27,657 nucleotides of DNA from Planctomycetia bacterium. Lineage in GTDB: Bacteria; Planctomycetota; Planctomycetia; Pirellulales; UBA1268. The DNA lies in NCBI GenBank assembly GCA_010027105.1, contig RGVT01000004.1:1-27657 (forward strand), given 5' to 3'. Below, piece after piece: positions 17,413 through 26,958 of the stretch; positions within the stretch are counted from its first letter, which is position 1; each line of letters starts with the position of its first letter. The notes below the pieces were generated by a model. The model saw only the letters and a list, made by a program, of their open reading frames with translations. It did not search any database and was not told the origin of the DNA. A program made the position numbers and the translations under genes.

Positions 17413-18213
17413 GTGGTGAATCTGCGTTCGGTGCGCGAGATCGCGGCCATGCGCCGGGCGGGGCTCGTGGTCTGGGGGGCGCACCAGGTCGCCGCCGAGG
17501 TCGTCAAGCCCGGTGCCACCACCGGTGACGTCGACCGTGCGATCGAGGCCTACTTCGCGAAGCACGGGGCCGTCCCGCTGTTCAAGGGCGTGCCGGGGAA
17601 GGTGCCCTTCCCGGCGGTGTGCTGCACGTCGGTCAACGACGAGGTGGTGCACGGCATCCCCGGCAGGCGCGTGCTCGTGGCGGGGGACGTGGTCAGCGTC
17701 GACACCGGCTGCAGTGTCGACGGCTGGTGCGGCGACTCGGCCGTCACCTACGCCGTCGGGCCGATCGCCCCGGAGACGCAGCGGCTGCTCGACTGCACGA
17801 GCGGCGTGCTCGCCCTGGCGATCGAGCTGATGGGGGTGCGCAACCGCTGGAGCGACGTGGCTGCGGAGATGGCCAGGTATGTCCGCGACCACGGGTTCTC
17901 GGTCGTGGAGAACTTCGTCGGCCACGGGATCGGCCGCAAGATGCACGAGGACCCGCAGGTGCCGAACTTCTGCACCCCCGCCTTCCGCCGCAACCACGAC
18001 TTCGATCTCGAGCCGGGGCTCGTGATCGCCGTGGAGCCGATGGTCAACATGGGCACGAAGAAGGTCCGCGTTCTGCCCGATCACTGGACGCAGGCGACCG
18101 TCGACGGGCGGCCGAGCGCCCACTTCGAGCACACCGTGGCGATCGTGGAAACCGGCCCGGTGGTGCTGACCGCCGCGCCGGCCGCCGGGGAAACGGTGGG
18201 AACGGCGGCCTGA
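17413..18213 (+). CDS. map: Methionine aminopeptidase, type I
   Basis: The product is 266 residues (family about 250-265). GTG is the start, with an adjacent alternative GTG at 17416; only a weak GGATGG precedes it. The enzyme removes the initiator Met from nascent proteins using two metal ions. All five ligands are present: Asp97 (VSVDTG), Asp108 (CGDSA), His171 (GHGIG), Glu208 (VEPM) and Glu239 (FEHTVAI). The substrate-contact His80 (NDEVVHGIP) and His178 are also present. It opens with SVREIAAMRRAG, the usual N-terminal helix. map is usually followed by infA; here rpmJ follows after a promoter, with no IF1 gene. Confidence 0.97.
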   Translation: MVNLRSVREIAAMRRAGLVVWGAHQVAAEVVKPGATTGDVDRAIEAYFAKHGAVPLFKGVPGKVPFPAVCCTSVNDEVVHGIPGRRVLVAGDVVSVDTGCSVDGWCGDSAVTYAVGPIAPETQRLLDCTSGVLALAIELMGVRNRWSDVAAEMARYVRDHGFSVVENFVGHGIGRKMHEDPQVPNFCTPAFRRNHDFDLEPGLVIAVEPMVNMGTKKVRVLPDHWTQATVDGRPSAHFEHTVAIVETGPVVLTAAPAAGETVGTAA

Positions 18214-18267
18214 AGGGCGGCCCCCGCCCCGGCCGACGGCGGCAAACCGCGGCTGCGGCCCACCCCC

Positions 18268-18296
18268 TTGGAACGCCCCCGGCGGCGTCCTATACT
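18268..18296 (+). promoter_or_regulatory. Promoter of the rpmJ-rpsM-rpsK-rpsD-rpoA-rplQ block
   Basis: The -35 TTGGAA (18268-18273), a 17-bp spacer and the -10 TATACT (18291-18296) lie in the map-rpmJ gap. Predicted transcription starts near 18303, giving a leader of about 64 nt that contains a small stem (CGTGG 18338-18342 with CCACG 18353-18357). It would let the alpha block be transcribed separately from the S10-spc genes. Confidence 0.7.
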
Positions 18297-18366
18297 CCGA
18301 GGCTTCCCGATTCGTCCCCCCCTGTCCTGATTGAAGGCGTGGTCGGCAGTCGCCACGGGCTCGCAT

Positions 18367-18480
18367 ATGAAGGTTCGCGCCAGCGTTCGTCGCATCTGCG
18401 ACAAGTGCAAGGTCGTCCGCCGGCGCGGCGTCGTGTTCGTCGTATGCGCCGACCCGCGCCACAAGCAGCGGCAGGGGTGA
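18367..18480 (+). CDS. rpmJ: 50S ribosomal protein L36, zinc-binding (C+) form
   Basis: The product is 37 residues, the standard length. It starts MKVRASVRRICDKCKVVRRR and ends in VVCADPRHKQRQG. The zinc ligands Cys11, Cys14, Cys27 and His32 are all present. L36 is a late-assembling 50S protein. It sits first under the promoter at 18268-18296 and before rpsM, its normal partner. The start lacks an obvious Shine-Dalgarno. Confidence 0.95.
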   Translation: MKVRASVRRICDKCKVVRRRGVVFVVCADPRHKQRQG

Positions 18481-18593
18481 CGTCCGGCCGGCTGGCGCGA
18501 GGGACGCACGCGACCGGGTGTCGCGGCACGGTCCCGACCGCCGGCGCGGTTTTTCCGTCGCCCACCCGATCCTCCCGAACTCCCCGGACATCC

Positions 18594-18977
18594 ATGCCCC
18601 GTCTCCTCGGCGTCGACATCCCTTCCGAGAAGAAGACCGTCTTCTCGTTGCAGTACATCTACGGCGTCGGTCCGCGGGTCGCCCGCGAGTTGTGCCACAA
18701 GGCCGGCGTCGACCCGGAGGCCGCCGCCCGCACCCTGCACGAGGACGAGCTCGCGCGCCTGGCGTCCCTGATGGACAAGGACTACGTCGTCGAGGGGCAG
18801 CTGCGGCGGCAGGTCGCCCAGAACGTGTCGCGGCTCAAGGACATCGGCAGCTACCGGGGCCTGCGTCACCGCCGCGGCCTGCCCGTCCGCGGCCAGCGCA
18901 CCCGCACCAACGCCCGCACCCGCAAGGGCCCGAAGAAGACCGTGGCCGGCAAGAAGGGCGTGAAGGATCTCAAGTAA
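18594..18977 (+). CDS. rpsM: 30S ribosomal protein S13
   Basis: The product is 127 residues (usual about 120). It starts MPRLLGVDIPSEKKTVFSLQYIYGVG, the helix-two-turn-helix RNA-binding fold, with LRRQVAQNVSRLKDIGSYRGLRHRRGLPVRGQRTRTNARTRKG as the conserved C-terminal half whose tail reaches the P-site. The Lys-rich end (KKTVAGKKGVKDLK) is slightly extended. The upstream 113 nt after rpmJ hold no gene. Confidence 0.97.
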   Translation: MPRLLGVDIPSEKKTVFSLQYIYGVGPRVARELCHKAGVDPEAAARTLHEDELARLASLMDKDYVVEGQLRRQVAQNVSRLKDIGSYRGLRHRRGLPVRGQRTRTNARTRKGPKKTVAGKKGVKDLK

Positions 18978-19014
18978 CGGTCGAGCCCGCGTTTCCCATC
19001 CCCCGAAGAGCGAC

Positions 19015-19395
19015 ATGTCGACGAAGACAGCGAAGACGAAGAAGAAGAGCGTGACGGCGGGCATCGCCTACATCACGGCGAGCTTCAACAACACCACCGT
19101 CACGATCACCGACACCCGGGGCGACACGCTCTGCTGGGCGAGCGGGGGCACGTGCGGGTTCAAGGGAAGCCGCAAGGGCACGCCCTTCGCAGGCCAGTGC
19201 GCCGCCCAGCAGGCCGCGGAGAAGGCGGCCAAGTTCGGCGTCAAGGACCTCGAGGTGCGGGTGCGCGGGCCGGGGAGCGGCCGCGAGAGCGCGATCACGG
19301 CCCTCCAGGCCGCCGGCATGAACGTCAAGAGCATCGAGGACATCACCCCGCTGCCGCACAACGGCTGCCGGCCCCCCAAGAAGCGCCGCGTGTAG
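19015..19395 (+). CDS. rpsK: 30S ribosomal protein S11
   Basis: The product is 126 residues, standard size. ITASFNNTTVTITDTRGDTLCWASGG opens the fold, followed by GFKGSRKGTPFAGQCAAQQAAEKA and GPGSGRESAITALQAAGMNVKSIEDITPLPHNGCRPPKKRRV, the universal C-terminal signature. S11 lies on the 30S platform near the Shine-Dalgarno helix. The N-terminus is a short Lys/Thr stretch. CGAAGAG lies just before the ATG. Confidence 0.98.
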   Translation: MSTKTAKTKKKSVTAGIAYITASFNNTTVTITDTRGDTLCWASGGTCGFKGSRKGTPFAGQCAAQQAAEKAAKFGVKDLEVRVRGPGSGRESAITALQAAGMNVKSIEDITPLPHNGCRPPKKRRV

Positions 19396-19454
19396 CCCGC
19401 GAGGCGGCCGACCCCGACGACCCACCCACCGACAGGACGAGCGAAACACCAGCC

Positions 19455-20081
19455 ATGGGACGCATCACCGGACCCGTCTGCCGCCTCTGCCGCCGCGACG
19501 GCCTCAAACTGTTCCTCAAGGGCAGCCGTTGCGACACGCCGAAGTGCGCCTTCGAGCGCCGGCCGACCCCGCCGGGCATGGTGCAGAAGCGCCGGGGCAA
19601 GCCGACCGACTACGGCCTGCACCTGCGCGAGAAGCAGAAGGTGAAGCACTACTACGGCGTGCTGGAGCGGCAGTTCCGCACCTACTTCGCCCGCGCCGAG
19701 CGGGGCACGGGCAACACCGGCGAGACGCTGATGCAGCTCCTCGAGCGGCGGCTCGACAACGTCGTGCACCGCATCGGCTTCGCGTCGTCGCGGGCGGCGG
19801 CCCGCCAGGCCGTGCTGCACGGCCACATCACCGTCAACGGCCGCCGGCTCGACGTGCCGAGCTACCTCGTCAAGGCGGGCGACCTGATCCGCGTCAAGAA
19901 CCGGGCCCGCAGCCTGCAACTGGTGCACGCGGCCCTCGCCGACTCGCGCAGGGACGTGCCCGACTTCCTCTCGCGGGTCGAGGGCCCCATCCCCGAGGGG
20001 CGGGTCGACCGCCTGCCCGCAGCCGAGGACGTCTCGATCCCGGTGCAGGCGAACCTGATCATCGAGCTGTGTTCGAAGTGA
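19455..20081 (+). CDS. rpsD: 30S ribosomal protein S4, zinc-binding (C+) form
   Basis: The product is 208 residues, matching the family (about 205). Cys9, Cys12, Cys26 and Cys31 at the N-terminus form the zinc site found in C+ S4 proteins. GLHLREKQKVKHYYGVLERQFRTYF and the S4 RNA-binding domain (about 95-160, LLERRLDNVVHRIGFASSRAAARQAVLHGHITVNGRRLDVPSY) are intact. S4 nucleates 30S assembly and in E. coli represses the alpha operon by binding a pseudoknot; no such structure was identified before rpsM. The position is canonical, between rpsK and rpoA. Confidence 0.97.
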   Translation: MGRITGPVCRLCRRDGLKLFLKGSRCDTPKCAFERRPTPPGMVQKRRGKPTDYGLHLREKQKVKHYYGVLERQFRTYFARAERGTGNTGETLMQLLERRLDNVVHRIGFASSRAAARQAVLHGHITVNGRRLDVPSYLVKAGDLIRVKNRARSLQLVHAALADSRRDVPDFLSRVEGPIPEGRVDRLPAAEDVSIPVQANLIIELCSK

Positions 20082-20131
20082 CCGGGCCCTGGCGCCGCCG
20101 GTCGAGCAACCACTGAACGAAGGAGTTTCCC

Positions 20132-21121
20132 ATGCACATCCGGTGGCGAGGCCTCGAACTGCCCGGTTCGGTCACGGCCGACCCGAAGACCCTCACGGCG
20201 ACCTACGGCAGGTTCACCGCGGAGCCGTTCGAGCGCGGGTTCGGCACCACCGTGGGCAACAGCCTGCGTCGGGTGCTGCTCTCGAGCCTCGAGGGGAGTG
20301 CCATCACACAGATCAAGGTGGGCGGGGCGCTCCACGAGTTCACCACGATCAAGGGGGTGCTGGAGGACGTCACCGACGTCGTCCTCGCGGTGAAGAGCCT
20401 CGTGGTCAAGAACCACAGCGATTCGACCCGCGTGATCCGCGTCGAGAAGAGCAGCAAGGGCCCCGTCACGGCGGCCGACATCCAGACCGACGAGGCCGTC
20501 GAGGTGATCAACAAGGATCTCGTCCTCGCCACCCTCACCGACGACGTCCCCTTCGAGCTGGAGATGGTGGTGGAGAACGGCCGCGGCTACGTGCCGGCCA
20601 GCGAGCACAGCCCCGAGGCGCAGGAGATCGGGATCATCCCCGTCGACGCGGTGTTCAGCCCGGTGACCCGCGTGCGGTACGAGGTGGAGGAGACCCGCGT
20701 GGGCCAGAAGACGAACTACGACAAGCTCACGCTCGAGATCTGGACCGACGGCACGGTGACGCCCGAGATGGCGCTCGTCGAGGCCGCCAAGATCCTCCGC
20801 AAGCACCTCAACCCGTTCGTCGGCTACACCACGCCCGGCGAGGCGGTGAATCTCCCCGCCTTCTCCAACGTGCTCTCGATCGAGGCGCCGCTCGAGAGCC
20901 GGCTGGGGATGCTGGTGTCGGACCTCAAGCTCTCGTTGCGGGCGAACAACTGCCTGCAGGAGGCGGGCGTCGAAACGCTCCGCGACCTCGTCTCCCGACC
21001 CCGCGAGGAGATGCTCGAGATGCGGAACCTGGGCGAGACGACGCTCCAGGAGATCGAGGAGAAGCTCGAGGAACTGGGCCTCAAGTTCGGCATGCCGGTT
21101 CCGTCGGCGGCGGAGGCCTGA
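20132..21121 (+). CDS. rpoA: DNA-directed RNA polymerase subunit alpha
   Basis: The product is 329 residues, exactly the usual length. The ATG follows GAAGGAG (20118-20124). The N-terminal dimerisation domain (1 to about 230) shows FERGFGTTVGNSLRRVLLSS (33-52), DVTDVVLAVKSL, and GYVPASEH. A linker leads to the C-terminal domain (about 265-320) with LKLSLRANNCLQEAGVETLRDLV and MRNLGETTLQEIEEKLEELGL, the UP-element and activator surface. It assembles polymerase with beta and beta-prime. rplQ follows after 37 nt, as usual. Confidence 0.98.
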   Translation: MHIRWRGLELPGSVTADPKTLTATYGRFTAEPFERGFGTTVGNSLRRVLLSSLEGSAITQIKVGGALHEFTTIKGVLEDVTDVVLAVKSLVVKNHSDSTRVIRVEKSSKGPVTAADIQTDEAVEVINKDLVLATLTDDVPFELEMVVENGRGYVPASEHSPEAQEIGIIPVDAVFSPVTRVRYEVEETRVGQKTNYDKLTLEIWTDGTVTPEMALVEAAKILRKHLNPFVGYTTPGEAVNLPAFSNVLSIEAPLESRLGMLVSDLKLSLRANNCLQEAGVETLRDLVSRPREEMLEMRNLGETTLQEIEEKLEELGLKFGMPVPSAAEA

Positions 21122-21158
21122 GCCCGCCCCCGTTTCCCCCTCTCGAAGGAATCCATCC

Positions 21159-21755
21159 ATGCGTCATCGTCGCAAAGGCCGCGTGCTCGGCCGCAGTCCG
21201 TCGCACCAGCGGGCCCTGCTCCGCAACCTGGCGTCGGCCCTCATGCTCACCGAGCGGGAGTTCGACGTCGACGAGCCGGGAGCGCCGGCCGTCCGTGGCC
21301 GGATCGTCACGACCGTTGCCAAGGCCAAGGAGGTGCGGCCGCTGGTGGAGCGGTGCATCACGATCGCCAAGCGCGGCCTCGCGGCGGCGCACAAGGCCGG
21401 GGAGTTCGGCACCTCGGCCGAGCGGGATTCGGCCGAGTGGAAGAAGTGGCGGGCGGGCGAGCAGTGGCGGAAGTGGGCCGCCGCCTCAGCCCCCGCGGTG
21501 ACGGCCCGGCGGCGGGTGGTGACGCTGCTCGGCGACAAGCAGGCGGCCCGCGTGGTCTTCGAGACGATCGCCCCCCGCTACGTCGACCGTCCGGGCGGCT
21601 ACACCCGCATCCTCAAGCTCGCCACGCCGCGGCTCGGCGACGCCGGCCCGCGGGCCGTGCTGGAATTCGTCGGCGCCGAGACGGGCGCCGGACGGGCTCC
21701 CGCACCGCAGGTCGAGGCGGCCCGGCCGCCCCGTGGCGCGAAGGCCCGCGGCTGA
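21159..21755 (+). CDS. rplQ: 50S ribosomal protein L17 with a central insertion
   Basis: The product is 198 residues; typical L17 has 120-130. The start MRHRRKGRVLGRSPSHQRALLRNLASALML and the segment AKEVRPLVERCITIAKRG are standard, as is the end fold AARVVFETIAPRYVDRPGGYTRILKLATPRLGDAGPRAVLEFV. Between them (about residues 79-117) lies an insert rich in Trp, Lys and Ala (SAEWKKWRAGEQWRKWAAAS), and a 25-residue Ala/Pro tail ends the protein. L17 lies near the exit tunnel at the back of the 50S. GAAGGA near 21145 is the ribosome-binding site. It is the last gene of the alpha block. Confidence 0.95.
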   Translation: MRHRRKGRVLGRSPSHQRALLRNLASALMLTEREFDVDEPGAPAVRGRIVTTVAKAKEVRPLVERCITIAKRGLAAAHKAGEFGTSAERDSAEWKKWRAGEQWRKWAAASAPAVTARRRVVTLLGDKQAARVVFETIAPRYVDRPGGYTRILKLATPRLGDAGPRAVLEFVGAETGAGRAPAPQVEAARPPRGAKARG

Positions 21756-21790
21756 CGGCGGCCGCCCCGGCTCGGTCCCGCTGGCCCGCC

Positions 21791-21816
21791 CGGTACCGCG
21801 ATCCCCGGCGGTGCCG
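21791..21816 (+). terminator. Hairpin after rplQ, possible end of the ribosomal operon
   Basis: CGGTACCGC (21791-21799) pairs with GCGGTGCCG (21808-21816) over 9 bp with one G-U pair and an 8-nt loop, 36 nt after the rplQ stop. There is no T-run, so it is not a classical intrinsic terminator; it may stabilise the 3' end or work with Rho. Confidence 0.4.
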
Positions 21817-21850
21817 AGGGCGTGGAATAGGCCCGGCCGGTTCCCGCGAA

Positions 21851-21856
21851 TAGAAT
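21851..21856 (+). promoter_or_regulatory. Possible -10 element upstream of the DUF1549 gene
   Basis: TAGAAT (5 of 6 to consensus) lies 50 nt before the chosen start, in the 150-bp gap after rplQ. A -35 is not convincing at 17 bp. Its placement between the rplQ hairpin and the next gene fits a promoter for the DUF1549-DUF1501 pair. Confidence 0.35.
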
Positions 21857-21905
21857 GCGGCCGGTGGCGAGCCGGCCCGTCCGCACCGTTGGCAGGGCAT
21901 CCTCC

Positions 21906-23600
21906 ATGCACCAGCACCAGTTTTTTCGCGTGAAGCCGTTCGCGGCCCTGGTGGGCGCCGTCCTCGTGGCGGCGGCCGCCCCGGCCCGGGCCGGGAGCGA
22001 CGAGTCGTTCGGGATCCCGCAGGTGCGGTTCATCAACGAGCAGGTGTCGGCCGGATGGGCAGACGCCGATCTGGAGCCCGCGGCGGCCGCCACCGACGGC
22101 GAATGGTGCCGCCGGGTGCACCTCGACGTGATCGGGCGGGTTCCCTCCGGCGAGGAACTCGCGGCGTTTCTCGCCGACTCCTCGCCGACCAAGAAGGCCG
22201 ACCTGGTGGCCCGTCTCCTCGGCGACGACTTCGTTGACGAGTATGCCCGCAGCTGGACCGACGTCTGGACGACCGTGCTGATCGGCCGCGACGTGGAGAA
22301 CGAGATGGTCAGCCGGCCCGGCATGCGGCAGTGGCTGCGGCGGGCGTTCTCGAAGAACATCCCCTACGACCGCTTCATGGAGGAGCTCGTCACCGCCACC
22401 GGGGCGAACACCAACAAGGACGGGATCGAGAACTTCAACGGCGCCACGAACTTCCTCTCGGGCAAGATGGAGGAGGGGGGCGTGCAGGCCACGGCCAAGA
22501 CGGCCCAGATCTTTCTCGGCGTGCAGGTGCAGTGCACGCAGTGCCACAACCACCCCTTCAACAAGGGGAAGCAGAACCAGTTCTGGGAGATGAACGCGTT
22601 TTTCCGCCAGGCCCGGGCACTGCGCCGGTACGAGCAGACGATGGACATCCAGTCGATCGAGATGGTCGACGAGGACTTCGCCGGCGAGGGAAGCGATCCG
22701 CAGCAGGCGGAGATCTTCTACGAGCTGCGGAACGGCCTCAAGAAGGTCGCCTTCCCGGTGTTCGTCGACGGCACCGAGATCCCGCAGAGCGGCTACCTTC
22801 CCGGCACAGCCGCCGACGGCGCGGCGTTCGGCGTCAACCGGCGCCGGGAGTTGGCCCAGCTGATCAAGGCCAGCCCGCTCATGCCGAAGGCGATCGTCAA
22901 CCGCATGTGGGCCCACTTCCTCGGCTACGGCTTCACGAAGCCGATCGACGACCTCGGCGAGCACAACCCGCCCTCGCATCCGGAGCTACTCGACGGCCTG
23001 GCGGACCGGTTCCGCGAGCAGAGCTTCGACCTCAAGGAGCTGATCCGCTGGATCGTGCTCTCGAAGCCCTACGGGCTCTCCAGCCGGGTCACCAAGGGCA
23101 ACGCCAAGGACGATCCGACCCTCGGCGAGAAGCCGAAGTTCTCCCACTTCTACCTCCGCCAGATGCGGGCCGAGGAGCTCTACGAGTCGCTGCTCACGGC
23201 GACCGAGGCCGACCGGAGCCGCGCCGCCGAGGTGGCGGCCAAGAAGAAGGACGAGTGGATGAGGCAGTTCATCATCGCCTTCGGCACCGACGAGGGGGAC
23301 GACGCCACCACCTTCAACGGCTCGATCGCCCAGGTGCTGATGATGTTCAACGGCGACCTCGTGAAGGTCGCCACCAGCACGGGCAAGGGCGGCCTGCTCG
23401 ACCGCGTCGCCGAGAGCGGCGGCAAGAACGCCGCCAAGATCGACACGCTCTACCTCGCCGCGCTCGCCCGCAAGCCCGTGGCGAAGGAGGTGGCCGCCGC
23501 CAACAAGCTGATGCAGGACCGCAAGGGAGACCCGGTCGGGGCCCTCCAGGACGTCTGGTGGGCCGTGCTCAATTCCAACGAATTCATCATCAATCACTGA
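21906..23600 (+). CDS. Secreted DUF1549/DUF1553 protein with CxxCH motif
   Basis: The product is 564 residues from the ATG at 21906; an in-frame ATG at 21855 would put an Arg-rich stretch before the signal peptide. Residues 1-29 are a signal peptide (PFAALVGAVLVAAAAPARA). DUF1549 (PF07583, about 40-240) has RRVHLDVIGRVPSGEE, YDRFMEELVTATG, and VQVQCTQCHNHPF, where CTQCH (210-214) resembles a heme c site. DUF1553 (PF07587, about 300-550) has FGVNRRRELAQLIKAS, IVNRMWAHFLGYGF, PSHPELLDGLADRF and the end AVLNSNEFIINH. The family is greatly expanded in planctomycetes, usually paired with DUF1501 as here. Its function is unproven; oxidation or breakdown of complex glycans is the common suggestion. 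It lacks the extra N-terminal PSD1 cytochrome-type domain. Confidence 0.92.
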   Translation: MHQHQFFRVKPFAALVGAVLVAAAAPARAGSDESFGIPQVRFINEQVSAGWADADLEPAAAATDGEWCRRVHLDVIGRVPSGEELAAFLADSSPTKKADLVARLLGDDFVDEYARSWTDVWTTVLIGRDVENEMVSRPGMRQWLRRAFSKNIPYDRFMEELVTATGANTNKDGIENFNGATNFLSGKMEEGGVQATAKTAQIFLGVQVQCTQCHNHPFNKGKQNQFWEMNAFFRQARALRRYEQTMDIQSIEMVDEDFAGEGSDPQQAEIFYELRNGLKKVAFPVFVDGTEIPQSGYLPGTAADGAAFGVNRRRELAQLIKASPLMPKAIVNRMWAHFLGYGFTKPIDDLGEHNPPSHPELLDGLADRFREQSFDLKELIRWIVLSKPYGLSSRVTKGNAKDDPTLGEKPKFSHFYLRQMRAEELYESLLTATEADRSRAAEVAAKKKDEWMRQFIIAFGTDEGDDATTFNGSIAQVLMMFNGDLVKVATSTGKGGLLDRVAESGGKNAAKIDTLYLAALARKPVAKEVAAANKLMQDRKGDPVGALQDVWWAVLNSNEFIINH

Positions 23601-23649
23601 CTTCACGCCGGCCCGGCCATCCCTGGCCCGTGCCGGCTTGCTCGATGTA

Positions 23650-23666
23650 GCCACCCTCCCGGTGGC
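23650..23666 (+). other. Small hairpin in the DUF1549-DUF1501 spacer
   Basis: GCCACC (23650-23655), a 5-nt loop and GGTGGC (23661-23666) form a 6-bp stem in the 91-bp gap between the two genes. No T-run follows. It may tune the ratio of the two proteins, or be chance. Confidence 0.3.
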
Positions 23667-23691
23667 CCGATTCCACAGAGGAAAACCTGCG

Positions 23692-24975
23692 ATGTTCACC
23701 CCGCCCGCCGACATGAGCCGCCGCCACTTCATGAGCCACCTCGCGGGGGCGGCCGCGCTCGCCGCGCCGGCCACGGCCTTCACCAACTCCATCCTCGCCA
23801 ACGCCGCCGACATGAAGAAGCGGCACAAGTCGGCCATCGTGCTCTGGATGGGGGGCGGCGCGAGCACCATGGACATCTGGGACCTGAAGCCGGGCGCCGC
23901 CACGGGCGGCCCGTTCAAGCAGATCTCCACGTCCGCCGACGGCGTCGCCATCTGCGAGCACATGCCGCTGATGGCCAGGCAGATGCACCACATGTCGATC
24001 GTGCGGTCGATGAGCACCCGCGAGGCCGACCACATGCGCGGCCGCTACTACATGCACACCGGCTACGTCCCGAATCCCAACGTCGAGCACCCCAGCTACG
24101 GGGCGGTGATCGCCCACGAGCTGGCAGAGCACGTGCCCGACCTGGAGATCCCGCCGTTCGTGTCGGTGGGCGGCGGCAGCGTCGGGCCGGGGTTCCTGGG
24201 GATGTCGTGGGCCCCGTTCGTCGTCGACTCCAACGGGAACATCCGCAACCTCGACGTCGGGATCGATCCGGCCCGCATGTCGCAGCGGCTGGAGATGCTG
24301 GCCACGATCGAGCGGAAGTTCATCTCCGAGAAGCGGGGGGGCGTGGCCGAGGACCACTCCAAGGTGCTCGAGAAGACCGTGCGGCTCATGACCAGCAAGC
24401 AGATGGAAGCCTTCAAGGTCATGAAGGAGCCGAAGGAGGTGCTGGACAAGTACGGCATCGGCGAGCGCGGCGGGAGCGGGTTCGCCCGCGGCTGCCTCAT
24501 GGCCCGGCGGCTCGTGGAGGCCGGGGTGCCGTTCGTGGAGGTCGACCTCGGCGGCTGGGACAACCACGAAAACATCTTCCCGACGCTCGCCGATCGGAAA
24601 CTGCCGGAGCTCGACCGTGCCATGAGCGCGCTGGTGGCCGACCTGGCCGACCGGGGCCTGCTCGACGATACGGCGGTCATCTGGATGGGCGAGTTCAGCC
24701 GCACCCCCAACATCAACGGCAACGGAGGCCGCGACCACTGGGCCCGGAGCTGGAGCGTGGTGGTCGGCGGGGCCGGCTTCAAGCGGGGCGTGGCCGTCGG
24801 GGAGACCAGTTCCGACGGCAAGGAGGTGGTGAGCGAGCCCTACAGCTCGCAGGACGTGATGGCGAGCGTGCTCAAGTCGCTCGGCATCTCGCTGGAGACC
24901 ACGTTCACCGCCAAGAACGGCCGGCCGATGAAGATCGCCAACTCCGGCAAGGTGATCAAGGAACTGTTCGCCTAG
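23692..24975 (+). CDS. Tat-exported DUF1501 (sulfatase-like fold) protein
   Basis: The product is 427 residues, starting at the ATG at 23692 behind AGAGGA (about 23677). The N-terminus has a twin-arginine motif SRRHFM (9-14) and a hydrophobic stretch (LAGAAALAAPATAF), so export is by Tat rather than Sec. DUF1501 (PF07394) fills the rest: AIVLWMGGGASTMDIWDLKPG (metal-site-like GGGxSxxDxWD), MARQMHHMSIVRSMSTREADH, YGAVIAHEL, GCLMARRLVEAGVPFVEV..GGWDNHENIF, LDDTAVIWMGEFSRTPNINGNGGRDHW, and YSSQDVMASVLKSLGI. The fold is related to alkaline phosphatases/sulfatases. It follows its DUF1549 partner by 91 bp, probably in one operon. The substrate is unknown. Confidence 0.93.
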   Translation: MFTPPADMSRRHFMSHLAGAAALAAPATAFTNSILANAADMKKRHKSAIVLWMGGGASTMDIWDLKPGAATGGPFKQISTSADGVAICEHMPLMARQMHHMSIVRSMSTREADHMRGRYYMHTGYVPNPNVEHPSYGAVIAHELAEHVPDLEIPPFVSVGGGSVGPGFLGMSWAPFVVDSNGNIRNLDVGIDPARMSQRLEMLATIERKFISEKRGGVAEDHSKVLEKTVRLMTSKQMEAFKVMKEPKEVLDKYGIGERGGSGFARGCLMARRLVEAGVPFVEVDLGGWDNHENIFPTLADRKLPELDRAMSALVADLADRGLLDDTAVIWMGEFSRTPNINGNGGRDHWARSWSVVVGGAGFKRGVAVGETSSDGKEVVSEPYSSQDVMASVLKSLGISLETTFTAKNGRPMKIANSGKVIKELFA

Positions 24976-24989
24976 CCGCTCCGACACGC

Positions 24990-25022
24990 TACACTTTTCC
25001 GGCACGGGCGCCGCGGCGCCCG
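24990..25022 (+). promoter_or_regulatory. Leader of speA: candidate -10 and GC palindrome
   Basis: TACACT (24990-24995) matches 5 of 6 positions of a -10 hexamer but has only a poor -35 (TTCGCC, 24967-24972, 17-bp spacing). It is followed by an 18-bp perfect palindrome at 25005-25022 (CGGGCGCCG and its complement), 19 nt before the speA ATG. GGAG at 25030-25033 is the ribosome-binding site. Control of speA through this hairpin is possible but unproven; it could also serve as the 3' structure of the DUF1501 transcript. Confidence 0.35.
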
Positions 25023-25041
25023 CCGGGCCGGAGCGTGGCAG

Positions 25042-26958
<1,917 letters not shown>

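Noticed and set aside
21855..21905. Upstream ATG start for the DUF1549 protein
   Set aside because: It would place an Arg-rich stretch of 17 residues before the signal peptide and overlap the likely -10 region; ATG 21906 gives a clean signal sequence.
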